Source: an uncultured Pseudomonas sp. (GTDB lineage: Bacteria > Pseudomonadota > Gammaproteobacteria > Pseudomonadales > Pseudomonadaceae). Taken from it: a DNA stretch of 64,000 nucleotides. The position numbers were made by a program, and so were the translations under genes. The notes under the pieces are model-generated. The model was not told the origin of the DNA. It made no database searches and saw only the letters and a list, made by a program, of their open reading frames with translations. The DNA is taken from positions 1 through 64,000 of the forward strand of contig NZ_CAMPHI010000029.1 of the NCBI RefSeq assembly GCF_946885955.1, in the 5' to 3' direction. This document shows, piece after piece, positions 18,627-27,898 of this stretch. Within the stretch, counting starts at the first letter, position 1, and every line of letters begins with the position of its first letter.

Positions 18627-20474
18627 TCAGCCGCACTCGATACGATTGCGCCCGGCGTTTTTCGCGCGATACAGGGCCTTGTCGGCGCGTTCGAACACCT
18701 GGTCGCCGAGTTCGCCTTCGGCGAAACCGCTGACCCCCGCCGACAGGGTGATGGTCACCGGCTCGCCTTTGAAGTGGAACGGGCAGGCTTCAATGCCCGC
18801 ACGCAGCGTTTCCAGCAGGTTCTGGGCGCCTTCGAGCGGGGTATTGGGAACCAGCAGGACGAACTCCTCGCCGCCGAAACGGGCGATGAAATCGGTCTTG
18901 CGCAGGCGTTTCTGCAGCTCATGGGCGATGATTTTCAGCACCTTGTCGCCCGCCAGGTGCCCGTAGTTGTCGTTGATCCGTTTGAAATTATCGATGTCCA
19001 CCACGGCCAGCATCAGCTGTCCGCCGTAGCGCTGCCAGCGCGCCAGCTCCAGCTCCAGGCGCTCGTTCCAGCCGGCGCGGTTGGGCAGCCCGGTGAGCGT
19101 GTCGAGCAGGGATTTCTGCCGCTGCTCTTCCAGGTGATCGCGAAAACCCTTGGCTTCCTGCTCCATGCTCGAGACGCGCTCGACCAGGGTTTTCAGGCGC
19201 TCGGCGCTTTGCCGGTCGTGTTCGTCGCGTTGCTGTTGATACTGCTCCATGGTGCCGAGCAGGCCGTTCAGACGGTTTTCCACCAGGCCCTTGAGACTGT
19301 CCAGATCGGTGGCCTGCTGCACGCTGCTGCTGAGCCCGTCGACCTGCTGGCGCAGGTCCTGATCCAGTTCACGGGCCGCATTTATCGAGTCGACATAGCC
19401 TTCATGGGCGTCTTGCAGGTTGTTCTGGAAACTCGACAGGCGCTCATTGAGCTGCTTGAGGTAGCCCTCGAATTCGCGCTGGCCGACATCGGCGATCGAC
19501 AGCATCAGCACCGACAGGTCATCGAGCACCGAAACCAGCTCGTACAGATTCAGGCCCCCTTCGATGCGCAGCCGCAGTTGCTCGGCCTGTTCCTGATGGC
19601 GCGCGGGTACCGGCAATTCCTCGAGCAGGCCGAGCAGGCTGTTTTCGACATGGTTGGCGATGGCGCTGTAACCGGGCTCGGGTGGCGTAGGCAGGGCATA
19701 GTCGGAATCGGCCGCCGTTATGGTTGGCAGCGGCGCATCGGTGGCTTCTTCTCGTGCGGGTTCTTCTGCGGGCGGCGGTGAAATCGGCGTGGCCGGCTGT
19801 TGCGCGGTCTGCGGGGGCGGCGCATCGAGTTGTGGCGCTCGCTCGGTGATCTGCACGGCCGATTCGGCCTGGGGCTCGCTGCTTGCCGCCGGTGCCGCCG
19901 GTGCGATCGGCTCGGTCGGCGGCGTGGCGGGTTCGGTGTCGGGCGCGGCGGCGTCGCGGCCGGCGAACAGCCGCTGCAGCAGCCCCGGCCGCTCACGCCG
20001 GGTCTCGCCCAGGCTGGCCATGGCGTTCTGCTGCAAGTGGCTCAATTCGGCGAGCAGTGCTGGCAGTTCACTCAGCTGGCCGGCGCGCTCGGCGAGCCGT
20101 TTGGCATAGCTTTTCAGCGGCTTGCGTACTTCGCTGGGCAGTTCCAGCTTGAGCAGTTCGCCCGCCAGCGAAGCGAGGGCGGCGGAAGCTTGCTCGACAC
20201 GGCGCTGGCGCTGCAGCTCGGAGTCCAGTACGGATTTCTCCAGTCGCGGAATCAGCGAGGCGAGCCCCGCGTCGATGTCCTCGCGGCGCAGCACGTCGCG
20301 CAGGTCCTGCATGCACTTGTCGACCGCTTTGTCAGCGCCCTCGGCCGCCAGGCTGCTGCGCACCAGGCCGCGGCGCAGCAGATCGAGGCGCGCGTCCCAG
20401 CGCTGCTCGAGTTTTTCCTGTTGTTCGAGGCTGGCCAGGTATTTGTCTTTCCAGCGTTGCTCGGCGTCGTTCAT
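18627..20474 (-). CDS. GGDEF diguanylate cyclase with long coiled-coil N-terminus
   Basis: A 615-residue cytoplasmic protein that should make cyclic di-GMP from GTP. There is no signal peptide or membrane segment. Residues 1-250 are charged helical sequence with a Pro/Ala-rich linker (about 175-240), then a second helical region (about 265-440). The C-terminal GGDEF domain has the catalytic motif GGEEF at 534-538, preceded by five residues and the inhibitory I-site RKTD (525-528). [14 protein letters not shown] marks the start of the domain. In PAO1 the corresponding gene is PA5487 (DgcH, from memory). It is convergent with the photolyase gene, 8 bases apart. Confidence 0.9.
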   Translation of the reverse strand: MNDAEQRWKDKYLASLEQQEKLEQRWDARLDLLRRGLVRSSLAAEGADKAVDKCMQDLRDVLRREDIDAGLASLIPRLEKSVLDSELQRQRRVEQASAALASLAGELLKLELPSEVRKPLKSYAKRLAERAGQLSELPALLAELSHLQQNAMASLGETRRERPGLLQRLFAGRDAAAPDTEPATPPTEPIAPAAPAASSEPQAESAVQITERAPQLDAPPPQTAQQPATPISPPPAEEPAREEATDAPLPTITAADSDYALPTPPEPGYSAIANHVENSLLGLLEELPVPARHQEQAEQLRLRIEGGLNLYELVSVLDDLSVLMLSIADVGQREFEGYLKQLNERLSSFQNNLQDAHEGYVDSINAARELDQDLRQQVDGLSSSVQQATDLDSLKGLVENRLNGLLGTMEQYQQQRDEHDRQSAERLKTLVERVSSMEQEAKGFRDHLEEQRQKSLLDTLTGLPNRAGWNERLELELARWQRYGGQLMLAVVDIDNFKRINDNYGHLAGDKVLKIIAHELQKRLRKTDFIARFGGEEFVLLVPNTPLEGAQNLLETLRAGIEACPFHFKGEPVTITLSAGVSGFAEGELGDQVFERADKALYRAKNAGRNRIECG

Positions 20475-21353
20475 CTAGCGCTTCCGCGTGGGGGGCGTAT
20501 TGAGCATAGGTGTCAGCGGGCTGCCCTGGGCGTGGGGCAGGCGGATTTCCATCGCCACCGGCAGGTGATCGGATATCGGCTGGGACAAGACCTCGACCTT
20601 TTCCAGCTCCAGGCTGGGGCTCAGCAAAATATGATCGAGGCAGCGCGATGGGCGCCAGCTGGGGAAGGTCGCTTCGATCTGTGGCGCGAGCAGACCCAGG
20701 TCGCGCAGGGGTGAGTGGATCAGCAGATCGCTGGCATGGGTGTTCATGTCGCCCATCAGAATCTGGTGCCGGTAGCCGCCGATCAGTTCGTGGATATAGG
20801 CCAGCTGGCGGGTACGGGTACGGGCGCCGAGGGACAGGTGCATCATCACCACGGCAATCGCCTCCGCGCCTTCGCCGAGGCGCAGCAGAATCGCGCCGCG
20901 TCCGGGCGGGCCGGGCAGTGGATGGTCTTCCAGCAGGGTCGGGCGAAAGCGGCTGAGCACGCCATTGCTGTGCTGGGCCAGGCGCCCGAGGTTGCGGTTG
21001 AGTTGCTGGTACCAGAAGGGGAAGTTGGCGAGGTGAGCGAGGTGTTCCACCTGGTTGATGTAGCCGGAACGCATGCTACCGCCGTCGACTTCCTGCAGTG
21101 CCACCAGGTCGTAATCGCCGAGCATGTTGCCGATGCGCTGCAGATTGTTGGCGCGTCCCGCGTGCGGCAGCAGGTGCTGCCAGCTGCGGGTCAGGTAGTG
21201 GTGATAGCGCTGGGTGGTGATGCCCACCTGGATGTTGAAGCTGAGTAGCCGCAAACGCGTGGCGGCGGGCCAGTCGGGCGTAGCCGAGCAATGCGGGTTG
21301 ACCTGTGGATCGCACAGGCCGATCCCGCGGTTGGGTTGCCAGCGACGCAGCAT
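20475..21353 (-). CDS. Endonuclease/exonuclease/phosphatase family protein
   Basis: A 292-residue EEP-fold metal-dependent hydrolase. The family motifs are RLLSFNIQVG (near 34-43), DLVALQEVDGG (near 80-90), NGVLSRF, HLSLGARTRTRQL, ILMGDMNTHASD and the C-terminal ISDHLPVAMEIRL with the catalytic Asp-His. The family covers nucleases, sphingomyelinases and phosphatases and the substrate cannot be told. It abuts the GGDEF gene with no gap (stop next to start), so the two are probably co-transcribed, as in the PAO1 order I recall. Confidence 0.85.
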   Translation of the reverse strand: MLRRWQPNRGIGLCDPQVNPHCSATPDWPAATRLRLLSFNIQVGITTQRYHHYLTRSWQHLLPHAGRANNLQRIGNMLGDYDLVALQEVDGGSMRSGYINQVEHLAHLANFPFWYQQLNRNLGRLAQHSNGVLSRFRPTLLEDHPLPGPPGRGAILLRLGEGAEAIAVVMMHLSLGARTRTRQLAYIHELIGGYRHQILMGDMNTHASDLLIHSPLRDLGLLAPQIEATFPSWRPSRCLDHILLSPSLELEKVEVLSQPISDHLPVAMEIRLPHAQGSPLTPMLNTPPTRKR

Positions 21354-21372
21354 GCCCGATGCTCGCGGTGCG

Positions 21373-22002
21373 TTATTGAGCCGCGCGTTCTTTTTCGATC
21401 AGGTAGTTGGCCACTTCCAGGGTTTTCTGCGGGCCGCCCGAAGAGCTGATATCGAAACGATACTTGCCGTTGACGATCATCGTCGGTACGCCGCTGATCT
21501 GATAGGCCATGGCCAGCTTCTTGGCTTTTTCCATCTGGCTCTTCACGCCAAACGAATTGAAGGTCTTGAGGAAGGTTTCCCGGTCGATGCCCTTGGTGGC
21601 GAAGAAGTCGGCCATTTCTTCCGGGGTGCTCAGCTTCTTGTGTTGCTGGTGAATGGCGTCGAATACATCGCTGTGTACCCGTTGCTCGGCATCCAGGGCC
21701 TGGAGGGTGAAGTACATCTGCCCGTGGATATTCCAGGCGCCGCCGAACATCGCCGGGATGCGGGTGAAATGCACGTCATCCGGCAATTGCTTGATCCATG
21801 GATTGATAGTGGGTTCGAAGCGGTAGCAGTGCCCGCAGCCGAACCAGAACAGCTCGACGACTTCTATTTTGCCGGGCTGGGACACCGGAACCGGGGTGCT
21901 CAATTCTACGTATTGTTTACCGGCTTCGATCGGCTCGGCTTGCACCGCCATGCCGAACAGGCTGGAGGCGACGAGCGTGGCACTGAGGATCAGGTTGCGC
22001 AT
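21373..22002 (-). CDS. dsbA: Thiol:disulfide interchange protein DsbA
   Basis: Periplasmic oxidase that introduces disulfide bonds into secreted proteins. It has 209 residues with a signal peptide (MRNLILSATLVASSLFGMAVQA). The active site is C56-G-H-C59 in FWFGCGHCYRFEP, and the cis-proline loop is GVPTMIVNG. A good ribosome site (TTTAGGAGT) precedes the ATG. A sigma-70-like promoter is visible upstream at 22064-22093. It lies 20 bases before the EEP gene on the same strand, so it may lead that operon. Confidence 0.95.
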   Translation of the reverse strand: MRNLILSATLVASSLFGMAVQAEPIEAGKQYVELSTPVPVSQPGKIEVVELFWFGCGHCYRFEPTINPWIKQLPDDVHFTRIPAMFGGAWNIHGQMYFTLQALDAEQRVHSDVFDAIHQQHKKLSTPEEMADFFATKGIDRETFLKTFNSFGVKSQMEKAKKLAMAYQISGVPTMIVNGKYRFDISSSGGPQKTLEVANYLIEKERAAQ

Positions 22003-22063
22003 GGGTTACTCCTAAACAATTTAGCGGTGCCCTGGGTTGCCCCGGCTATAGGTTACTAGGGGC

Positions 22064-22093
22064 ATAATGCCGGCCATTGTAGCCGTGTGACAA
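22064..22093 (-). promoter_or_regulatory. Sigma-70-like promoter of dsbA
   Basis: On the minus strand TTGTCA (22093-22088), 18 bases, then CATTAT (22069-22064). The start codon lies 62 bases downstream of the -10. It sits directly after the terminator that closes the cytochrome c4 gene. Confidence 0.5.
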
Positions 22094-22095
22094 AT

Positions 22096-22125
22096 GAAAA
22101 AGGGTGGCCTTGGCCACCCTTTTTC
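22096..22125. terminator. Bidirectional-looking intrinsic terminator between cytochrome c4 and dsbA
   Basis: A perfect 9-bp stem AGGGTGGCC / GGCCACCCT around TT, with AAAAA before and TTTTT after. It follows the c4 gene on the minus strand and isolates it from dsbA. Confidence 0.85.
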
Positions 22126-22163
22126 CGCTCTTTTGCTTCACCTCGTTACAGGCGACAGGGCAA

Positions 22164-22796
22164 TCAATGCAGGCCCTGAATGAAGCTGGAGATCGCGGCG
22201 ATGTCCTTGTTGCTGAGCTTGGCGGCGATCGAACGCATGATCATCGCGTCGCCGTCGTTGGTGCGCTCGCCTTCGCGGAACGCGGTCAGCTGCTTGGCCA
22301 CGTAAGCGGCATGCTGGCCGCCGAGCTGGGGGAAGCCCGCCGTATCGACGCCAGCACCGTTCGGTGCATGGCAGCCGGTGCAGGCCGGCATGCCTTCTTC
22401 CAGCTTGCCGCCGCGGAACAGTGCCGCACCGCGATCGACCAGCAATGGATCGGCGGCGCCGACACTCATCTTCTTGCTGGAGAAATAGGCGGCGAGGTCG
22501 GCCAGATCCTGGTCGGACAGGTTGTCCAACAGGCCGGTCATTTCCACGACCTTGCGGCCGACGCCCGGCTCGCTGGCCGGGTTATTGCCAGCTTTGATGT
22601 CGTGCAACTGCTTGAGTAGGTAACGCTCGCCTTGGCCGGCCAGTTTCGGGAAGTTAGGTGCTGCGCTGTTGCCATCGGCACCATGGCAGGCGCCACATAC
22701 GGCAGCCTTGGTCGCACCTGCGGCCGCATCGCCGGCGGCGTGTGCGAAACCGGTGATGCCCAGGGTCAACAGCAGACTCACGAGTACTTTGTTCAT
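22164..22796 (-). CDS. Cytochrome c4, diheme
   Basis: A 210-residue periplasmic diheme cytochrome c that carries electrons to terminal oxidases. The signal peptide is MNKVLVSLLLTLGITGFAHA. The two heme-attachment motifs are C34-GA-C37-H and C139-TG-C142-H, in the two similar halves typical of c4. Candidate axial methionines lie downstream of each motif (MTGLLDNLSD in the N-terminal half, MIMRSIAAKLSN in the C-terminal half). Cytochrome c5 lies 47 bases upstream on the same strand and is probably co-transcribed. The arrangement next to dsbA and engB matches PAO1 PA5490-PA5491. Confidence 0.93.
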   Translation of the reverse strand: MNKVLVSLLLTLGITGFAHAAGDAAAGATKAAVCGACHGADGNSAAPNFPKLAGQGERYLLKQLHDIKAGNNPASEPGVGRKVVEMTGLLDNLSDQDLADLAAYFSSKKMSVGAADPLLVDRGAALFRGGKLEEGMPACTGCHAPNGAGVDTAGFPQLGGQHAAYVAKQLTAFREGERTNDGDAMIMRSIAAKLSNKDIAAISSFIQGLH

Positions 22797-22843
22797 CAGC
22801 TAATCCAATTACGGCTAAGGGGGAAAGAGTTGTGAGGCCGGGC

Positions 22844-23134
22844 TTACTGGCTCATCAGGCTAATGATGGCTTGGTAATCCTCGGCCGTGCAATCAGGGCA
22901 CAAGCCGCCTGGCGGCATGGCACCCAAACCATTGGTGACGCTCTGGACCAACGTATCCATGCCTTTGGCCACCCGAGGTGCCCAGGCAGCCTGGTCGCCT
23001 CTTTTCGGTGCCATCGGCAACTGCCCGTTATGGCAAGCCCCACAGGCACGGGCGAATACAGCTTCCGCATCTTGGACGGCCTGGGTATTGAAAGACACCA
23101 TCAATACGCTAGCGGCGAATAGTATTTTTTTCAT
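22844..23134 (-). CDS. Cytochrome c5 family protein
   Basis: A 96-residue periplasmic monoheme cytochrome. The signal peptide is MKKILFAASVLMVSFNTQA. The heme motif is C31-GA-C34-H. Two extra cysteines in GGLCPDC near residues 80-85, and the preceding GAMPPGG (axial Met region), are typical of the c5 group, in which the extra cysteines form a disulfide. It precedes cytochrome c4 on the same strand with 47 bases between, so the two would form an electron-transfer operon. Confidence 0.92.
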   Translation of the reverse strand: MKKILFAASVLMVSFNTQAVQDAEAVFARACGACHNGQLPMAPKRGDQAAWAPRVAKGMDTLVQSVTNGLGAMPPGGLCPDCTAEDYQAIISLMSQ

Positions 23135-23502
23135 CGGACGGTCTCATCACGGATGGAGAGCCTACTGCTTTCTACGGGCAGATGGTCTGAATCGCTCTCG
23201 GTAATACTCATCGGACAGCGGACAAAGCGCACACAAAATCTGCGGCATTATATACTGGCGCCAGTGAAACTGAAACGACGCCGCTTGCCGCGACGCTCAG
23301 CATCCAGCAGGCTGCGTGCATTTGTCGCATGGGCAGCGCAGCCGCCAACAGGTCGTCGAAGCCTTGTCGCAACTGGCGATGGCGTTTCCAGCGGTCGTGT
23401 CCGCGCGGTTCCGCAGCCCGGCTGCAGAGCTACGTCCTGGTTCGATCGATACACTCAACGGCCCTTATGCTTCTTTCAAGCCCGCCCTCACCGGATACCC
23501 CG
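23135..23502. promoter_or_regulatory. Divergent promoter region between cytochrome c5 and engB
   Basis: A 368-base gap without a credible gene. A minus-strand TATAAT (23252-23247) and a plus-strand TATACT (23251-23256) overlap here. They adjoin a perfect 12-bp palindrome ACTGGCGCCAGT (23254-23265), so both transcripts may start around it. No clear -35 boxes were found. Confidence 0.4.
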
Positions 23503-24165
23503 ATGCAAGCAAAGAACCCCATTATCGGCCTGTGCCAACAAGCCACTTTCCAGATCAGCGCCGCCAAGGTCGATCAATGCCCGGACGACTTCGGCCATGA
23601 AGTGGCGTTCGCCGGGCGTTCCAACGCCGGCAAATCCAGCGCCTTGAACACCCTGACTCACGCCAGCCTGGCGCGCACCTCGAAGACCCCGGGGCGCACC
23701 CAGTTGCTGAACTTCTTCCGCCTCGACGACGAGCGGCGCTTGGTCGACTTGCCGGGTTATGGCTACGCCAAGGTGCCGATCCCGCTGAAGCTGCACTGGC
23801 AGAAACACCTGGAGGCCTATCTGGGCAGCCGCGAAAGCCTGCGCGGTCTGATCCTGATGATGGACATCCGCCACCCGCTGACCGAGTTCGACCTGCTGAT
23901 GCTGGATTGGGCCACCGCCAGCGAAATGCCCATGCACATCCTGCTGACCAAGTCGGACAAGCTGGCGTTCGGCGCCGCGAAAAACGCCCTGCTCAAAGTG
24001 CAGCAGGAGATCCGCAAGCGCTGGGGCGAACGGATCAGTATCCAGCTGTTCTCCGCACCCAAGCGTCAGGGCATCGAAGAGGCCCAGGCGGTACTGGCAG
24101 AGTGGTTGCAATTGGGTGAGTTCTCCGTCGACGAAGCGCTGGACCAGCCGCAAGACGAGGGCTGA
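23503..24165 (+). CDS. engB: Ribosome biogenesis GTP-binding protein EngB (YihA/YsxC)
   Basis: Essential GTPase needed for large-subunit ribosome assembly. It has 220 residues from the ATG at 23503 ([12 protein letters not shown]); an ATG 12 codons upstream is also in frame but less family-like. The G1 motif is GRSNAGKS (38-45), G2 is in TPGRTQ, G3 is DLPGYGYA, G4 is TKSDK and G5 is in FSAPKRQG. It is convergent with ersA and polA, the same order as yihA-spf-polA in enterobacteria. Confidence 0.95.
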   Translation: MQAKNPIIGLCQQATFQISAAKVDQCPDDFGHEVAFAGRSNAGKSSALNTLTHASLARTSKTPGRTQLLNFFRLDDERRLVDLPGYGYAKVPIPLKLHWQKHLEAYLGSRESLRGLILMMDIRHPLTEFDLLMLDWATASEMPMHILLTKSDKLAFGAAKNALLKVQQEIRKRWGERISIQLFSAPKRQGIEEAQAVLAEWLQLGEFSVDEALDQPQDEG

Positions 24166-24181
24166 TTCGAGATGGTGGGCA

Positions 24182-24204
24182 AAAAATTTCCGGGAGAAAT
24201 TTTT
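24182..24204. terminator. Hairpin after engB
   Basis: A perfect 9-bp inverted repeat AAAAATTTC / GAAATTTTT around CGGGA lies 16 bases after the engB stop and ends in a T run. The stem is A+T-rich, so its strength as a terminator is uncertain. Confidence 0.4.
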
Positions 24205-24254
24205 AACGTCGCGCAGCGACGGCCCGCAGGGTGGCCGCCAGGGATGGCAGGCCA

Positions 24255-24386
24255 TAAAAAAAACCCCGAACTTCATATGGGGAGGGAGAAGTTCGGGGTT
24301 CAAGGTCTGAACCGCTAGGGCGGGGTCCAGATGATCTGCCAACACTTAACACAACAAAGGAGCATTGAAGGCTTTGCGGGCCATTC
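24255..24386 (-). ncRNA. ersA: Small RNA ErsA (Spot 42-position sRNA)
   Basis: Hfq-type regulatory RNA of about 130 nt, inferred from position and signals. It lies downstream of polA and convergent with engB, the locus of ersA in pseudomonads and spf in enterobacteria. An AlgU-type promoter sits at 24393-24420, placing the start near 24386. The RNA ends in a strong hairpin with a CCCCGAACTTC / GAAGTTCGGGG stem (24264-24298) and a run of eight U residues. The terminator loop is C-rich (TCTCCCTCCCC on the RNA strand), suitable for pairing with G-rich ribosome sites. In P. aeruginosa ErsA is AlgU-dependent and represses algC, which agrees with the promoter seen. Confidence 0.78.
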
Positions 24387-24392
24387 AAAAAC

Positions 24393-24420
24393 TCTGACTG
24401 CCGTTGCGAAAGCAAAGTTC
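24393..24420 (-). promoter_or_regulatory. AlgU (sigma-22)-type promoter of ersA
   Basis: On the minus strand GAACTT (24420-24415), 17 bases, then TCAGA (24397-24393). This matches the extracytoplasmic-function sigma factor AlgU pattern GAACTT-N16/17-TCnnA. Confidence 0.75.
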
Positions 24421-24493
24421 AGCCTGGCCGGAGAAAATTTTGGCTATGGATGCCGGGCGTTTTATCTCCTTCCCCAGGCACCCATCCCAGGCT

Positions 24494-27331
24494 TCAGTGC
24501 GCCTCGTCCCAGTTGTCGCCGACCCCCACTTCGACCAGTAATGGCACCTCCAGCTCGGCGGCGCGGCCCATCAGCAGCTTGACCTGCTCGCGCACCTGCT
24601 CGACCAGGTCCTCGCGCACTTCCAGTACCAGTTCGTCGTGGACCTGCAGAATCACCTTGGCATCCAGTGCCGACTCGCTCAACCAACCGTCCACGGCGAT
24701 CATTGCGCGTTTGATGATGTCCGCCGCGGTCCCCTGCATGGGTGCGTTGATCGCGGTGCGTTCGGCGCCTTTACGCAGGGCCTGGTTCTTCGCGTTGATA
24801 TCCGGCAGGTACAGCCGGCGGCCAAACAGGGTCTCGACGTAGCCTTGCTGCGCGGCCTGTTCGCGGGTGCGCTCCATATAGGCCAGCACGCCCGGATAAC
24901 GTTCGAAGTAACGGTCGATATAGGCCTGGGATTGCTTGCGATCGACGCCGATCTGCTTGGCCAGGCCGAAAGCGCTCATGCCATAGATCAGGCCGAAGTT
25001 GATTGCCTTGGCGCTGCGTCGCTGGTCGGAAGTCACTGCCTCCAGGGCCACGCCGAACACCTCGGAAGCGGTCGCGCGGTGCACGTCGCGGTCGTGACGG
25101 AAGGCGTCGAGCAAGCCCTCGTCCCGGGCCAGGTGGGCCATGATGCGCAGTTCGATCTGCGAGTAGTCCGCCGCCAGCAGTTTGTAACCCTTGGGCGCGA
25201 CGAAGGCCTGGCGGATACGTCGCCCTTCGGCCGTGCGGATCGGGATGTTCTGCAGGTTCGGGTCGCTGGAGGATAGACGCCCGGTGGCGGCCACCGCCTG
25301 GTGGTAGCTGGTGTGGATACGCCCGGTGCGCGGGTTGATCTGTTCCGGCAGACGGTCGGTGTAGGTGCTTTTCAGCTTGCTCAGGGTGCGGTACTGCATC
25401 AGCACCTTGGGCAGTTCGAAGTTCTGTTCGGCGAGTTCGGCCAATACCGCTTCGGCGGTACTGGCCTGGCCTTTGGCGGTCTTGCTGATGATCGGCAGGC
25501 CGAGTTTTTCGTAGAGAATCACCCCGAGCTGCTTCGGCGAGCCCAGGTTGAATTCCTCGCCGGCGATGGCGAATGCCTGACGCTCCAACTCCACCAGCTT
25601 TTCGCCCAGCTCGACGCTGTGCTCGCCGAGCAGCTTGGCGTCGACCAGCGCGCCCTGGCGCTCGATGCGCGCCAGCACCGGCACCAGCGGCATTTCGATT
25701 TCGCGCAGGACCTTGGCCAGGCTCGGCTCGGCCTCCAGCTTGGCCCACAGCGCCTGATGCAGGCGCAGGGTCACGTCGGCATCCTCGGCGGCGTAAGGCG
25801 CGGCCTGAGCGAGGTCGATCTGGTCGAAGGTCAGTTGCTTGGCGCCCTTGCCGGCGATGTCCTCGAAGCGGATGGTGCTGTGGTCCAGGTACTTCAGCGC
25901 CAGGCTGTCCATGTCGTGGCGGGTGGCGGTGGCGTCCAGCACATAGGATTCGAGCATGGTGTCGAAGGCCACGCCCTGCACCTGGATCGGCGTCGAGGCA
26001 TTGGCGAGGATATTGATGTCGTACTTGGCGTGCTGGCCGACCTTGGCCTTGCGCGGGTCTTCGAGGATCGGCTTGAGCGCGCTCAGTACCTGGTCGCGAT
26101 CCAACTGCGCCGGCACGCCCATATAAGAGTGGGCGACCGGGATATAGGCCGCCTCGCCGGCCTTGACCGCGAACGACAGGCCGACGAGCTGCGCCTGCTG
26201 CGCGTCCAGGCCGGTGGTTTCGGTGTCGAAGGCGATCAGCTCCGCGGTCTTGAGTTTTTCCAGCCAGGCGTCGAACTGCGCCTGTTCCAGCACCAACTGG
26301 TAGTCGCCCAGGCTGGATGCCGGGATTGCCCGCGGCGTTTCCACGGCAACCACGGTTTCCACTGCTACGGCGGCGCTGGCATTGGCGCTGGGTGTCAGGG
26401 CGAACAGGTCGGCGGCGGGTGCAGTGACCAACGCCTTGGCGGCGGTTGCTTGCTGCTGGCGCAGCAACTCGTCGCGCCAGCTGCGGAATTCCAGTTCGGC
26501 GTACAGCTCGATCAGCGCCGGCACGTCGGCCGCGCCGGGATGCAGCGATTCGATCTCGATATTCAGCGGCACATCGAGCTTGATGGTCGCCAACTGGTAG
26601 GACAGATAGGCCATGTCGCGGTGCTCTTCGAGCTTGGCCGGCAGCGTCTTGGCGCCGCGGATCGGCAGCCCCGGTACCTTGTCGAGATTCGCGTAGAGCA
26701 CGTCGAGCCCGCCGCCGACTCCGACCAGCAGGCCCAACGCGGTTTTTTCGCCAACCCCGGGCACGCCGGGGATGTTGTCGACCTTGTCGCCCATCAGTGC
26801 CAGGTAGTCGATGATCAGCTCGGGGCCGACGCCAAATTTATTACGCACGCCCTCGATGTCGTAAACGCTGCCGGTCATGGTGTTGACCAGGGTGACGTGC
26901 TTGCACACCAGCTGCGCCATGTCCTTGTCGCCGGTGGAAATCACCACGTCGCGGTGCTCGGCCGCGCACTGCCGGGCCAGGGTGCCGATTACGTCGTCGG
27001 CTTCGACGTTATCCACGCACAGCAGCGGGAAACCCAAGGCCCTGACACTGGCGTGCAGCGGCTCGACCTGCACGCGCAATTCGTCCGGCATCGACGGCCG
27101 GTTGGCCTTGTACTCGGCGAACAGCTCGTCGCGGAAGGTTCCGCCCTTGGCATCGAAGACCACCGCGAAAGGGCTGTCCGGGTACTGCTTGCGCAGGCTC
27201 TTGAGCATATTCAGCACGCCCTTGACCGCACCGGTGGGCAGGCCCTTGGAGGTGGTCAGCGGCGGCAGGGCGTGAAAGGCGCGGTACAGGTATGAGGAAC
27301 CGTCGACCAGGACGAGAGGGGCTTGGCTCAT
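24494..27331 (-). CDS. polA: DNA polymerase I
   Basis: Repair and Okazaki-fragment-processing polymerase, 945 residues, full length. Residues 1 to about 300 form the 5'-3' exonuclease ([46 protein letters not shown]). An Ala/Thr/Val-rich linker follows near 300-340. The 3'-5' proofreading domain is intact, with [10 protein letters not shown] carrying the first acidic pair. The polymerase domain has [15 protein letters not shown] (motif A), [19 protein letters not shown] (motif B) and VHDELVLEV (motif C). The sRNA gene ersA follows immediately. Confidence 0.97.
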   Translation of the reverse strand: MSQAPLVLVDGSSYLYRAFHALPPLTTSKGLPTGAVKGVLNMLKSLRKQYPDSPFAVVFDAKGGTFRDELFAEYKANRPSMPDELRVQVEPLHASVRALGFPLLCVDNVEADDVIGTLARQCAAEHRDVVISTGDKDMAQLVCKHVTLVNTMTGSVYDIEGVRNKFGVGPELIIDYLALMGDKVDNIPGVPGVGEKTALGLLVGVGGGLDVLYANLDKVPGLPIRGAKTLPAKLEEHRDMAYLSYQLATIKLDVPLNIEIESLHPGAADVPALIELYAELEFRSWRDELLRQQQATAAKALVTAPAADLFALTPSANASAAVAVETVVAVETPRAIPASSLGDYQLVLEQAQFDAWLEKLKTAELIAFDTETTGLDAQQAQLVGLSFAVKAGEAAYIPVAHSYMGVPAQLDRDQVLSALKPILEDPRKAKVGQHAKYDINILANASTPIQVQGVAFDTMLESYVLDATATRHDMDSLALKYLDHSTIRFEDIAGKGAKQLTFDQIDLAQAAPYAAEDADVTLRLHQALWAKLEAEPSLAKVLREIEMPLVPVLARIERQGALVDAKLLGEHSVELGEKLVELERQAFAIAGEEFNLGSPKQLGVILYEKLGLPIISKTAKGQASTAEAVLAELAEQNFELPKVLMQYRTLSKLKSTYTDRLPEQINPRTGRIHTSYHQAVAATGRLSSSDPNLQNIPIRTAEGRRIRQAFVAPKGYKLLAADYSQIELRIMAHLARDEGLLDAFRHDRDVHRATASEVFGVALEAVTSDQRRSAKAINFGLIYGMSAFGLAKQIGVDRKQSQAYIDRYFERYPGVLAYMERTREQAAQQGYVETLFGRRLYLPDINAKNQALRKGAERTAINAPMQGTAADIIKRAMIAVDGWLSESALDAKVILQVHDELVLEVREDLVEQVREQVKLLMGRAAELEVPLLVEVGVGDNWDEAH

Positions 27332-27404
27332 GAAGGATCAACCTTTTCGGCGGAGGCGGCGCTAGAATGACCGCACCATAGAAATCAAAAGAGGCAAGGT
27401 TACC

Positions 27405-27689
27405 ATGCGCACACTCAATCGCCTGTTGCTGGCCAGCCTGTTGGCATGCGCATCGCTGACGGCATACGCCGACGATGCCCCGTCCGCCGATCCAGACGTG
27501 ACCATCCGCCAGGATGGCGACCGCACTATCCAGGAATACCGGGTCAACGGCTTCCTCTATGCGGTCAAAGTCACCCCCAAGGGCGGCAAGCCTTATTTTC
27601 TGGTGCGCGCCGATGGCAGCGACGGCAATTTCGTCCGTTCGGACTCGCCGGACATGCTGATTCCATCCTGGGAAATTTTCAAATGGTAA
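27405..27689 (+). CDS. DUF2782 family small exported protein
   Basis: A 94-residue predicted periplasmic protein with signal peptide MRTLNRLLLASLLACASLTAYA. The mature part, VTIRQDGDRTIQEYRVNGFLYAVKV then TPKGGKPYFLVRADG and IPSWEIFKW, is the DUF2782 pattern. It is divergent from polA with 73 bases between the starts, the same place as PA5494 in PAO1 as I recall. Function unknown. Confidence 0.85.
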   Translation: MRTLNRLLLASLLACASLTAYADDAPSADPDVTIRQDGDRTIQEYRVNGFLYAVKVTPKGGKPYFLVRADGSDGNFVRSDSPDMLIPSWEIFKW

Positions 27690-27898
27690 GGCCGGCTGCT
27701 CACCACCGTGCTGCGACGACGTCCGCTCGGGCGTGGATGCGGTGAGCGCGTTGGTCATTGCAAATGAATCACGAGCGATGGCGCCATGTGTCGTTGCGGG
27801 GCCTGGTAAGGGCGCGATCAGCATCTGCGTTGCGTGCCTGAGCTGGCACCATTCGGCGCGGCAACGCGTTTCGCAAAACAGTATTGGCAGGTCCTGAT

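Noticed and set aside
23153..23502. Plus-strand frames in the gap before engB
   Set aside because: They are rich in Arg/Ser/Pro with no domain, overlap the apparent divergent promoter region and the engB gene in another frame, and lack ribosome sites.
25301..27295. 664-codon open frame antisense to polA
   Set aside because: It lies wholly opposite a complete, motif-rich polymerase gene. Long antisense frames are expected in high-GC DNA because of third-position bias, and its sequence is repetitive G/L/Q/R-rich translation without motifs.
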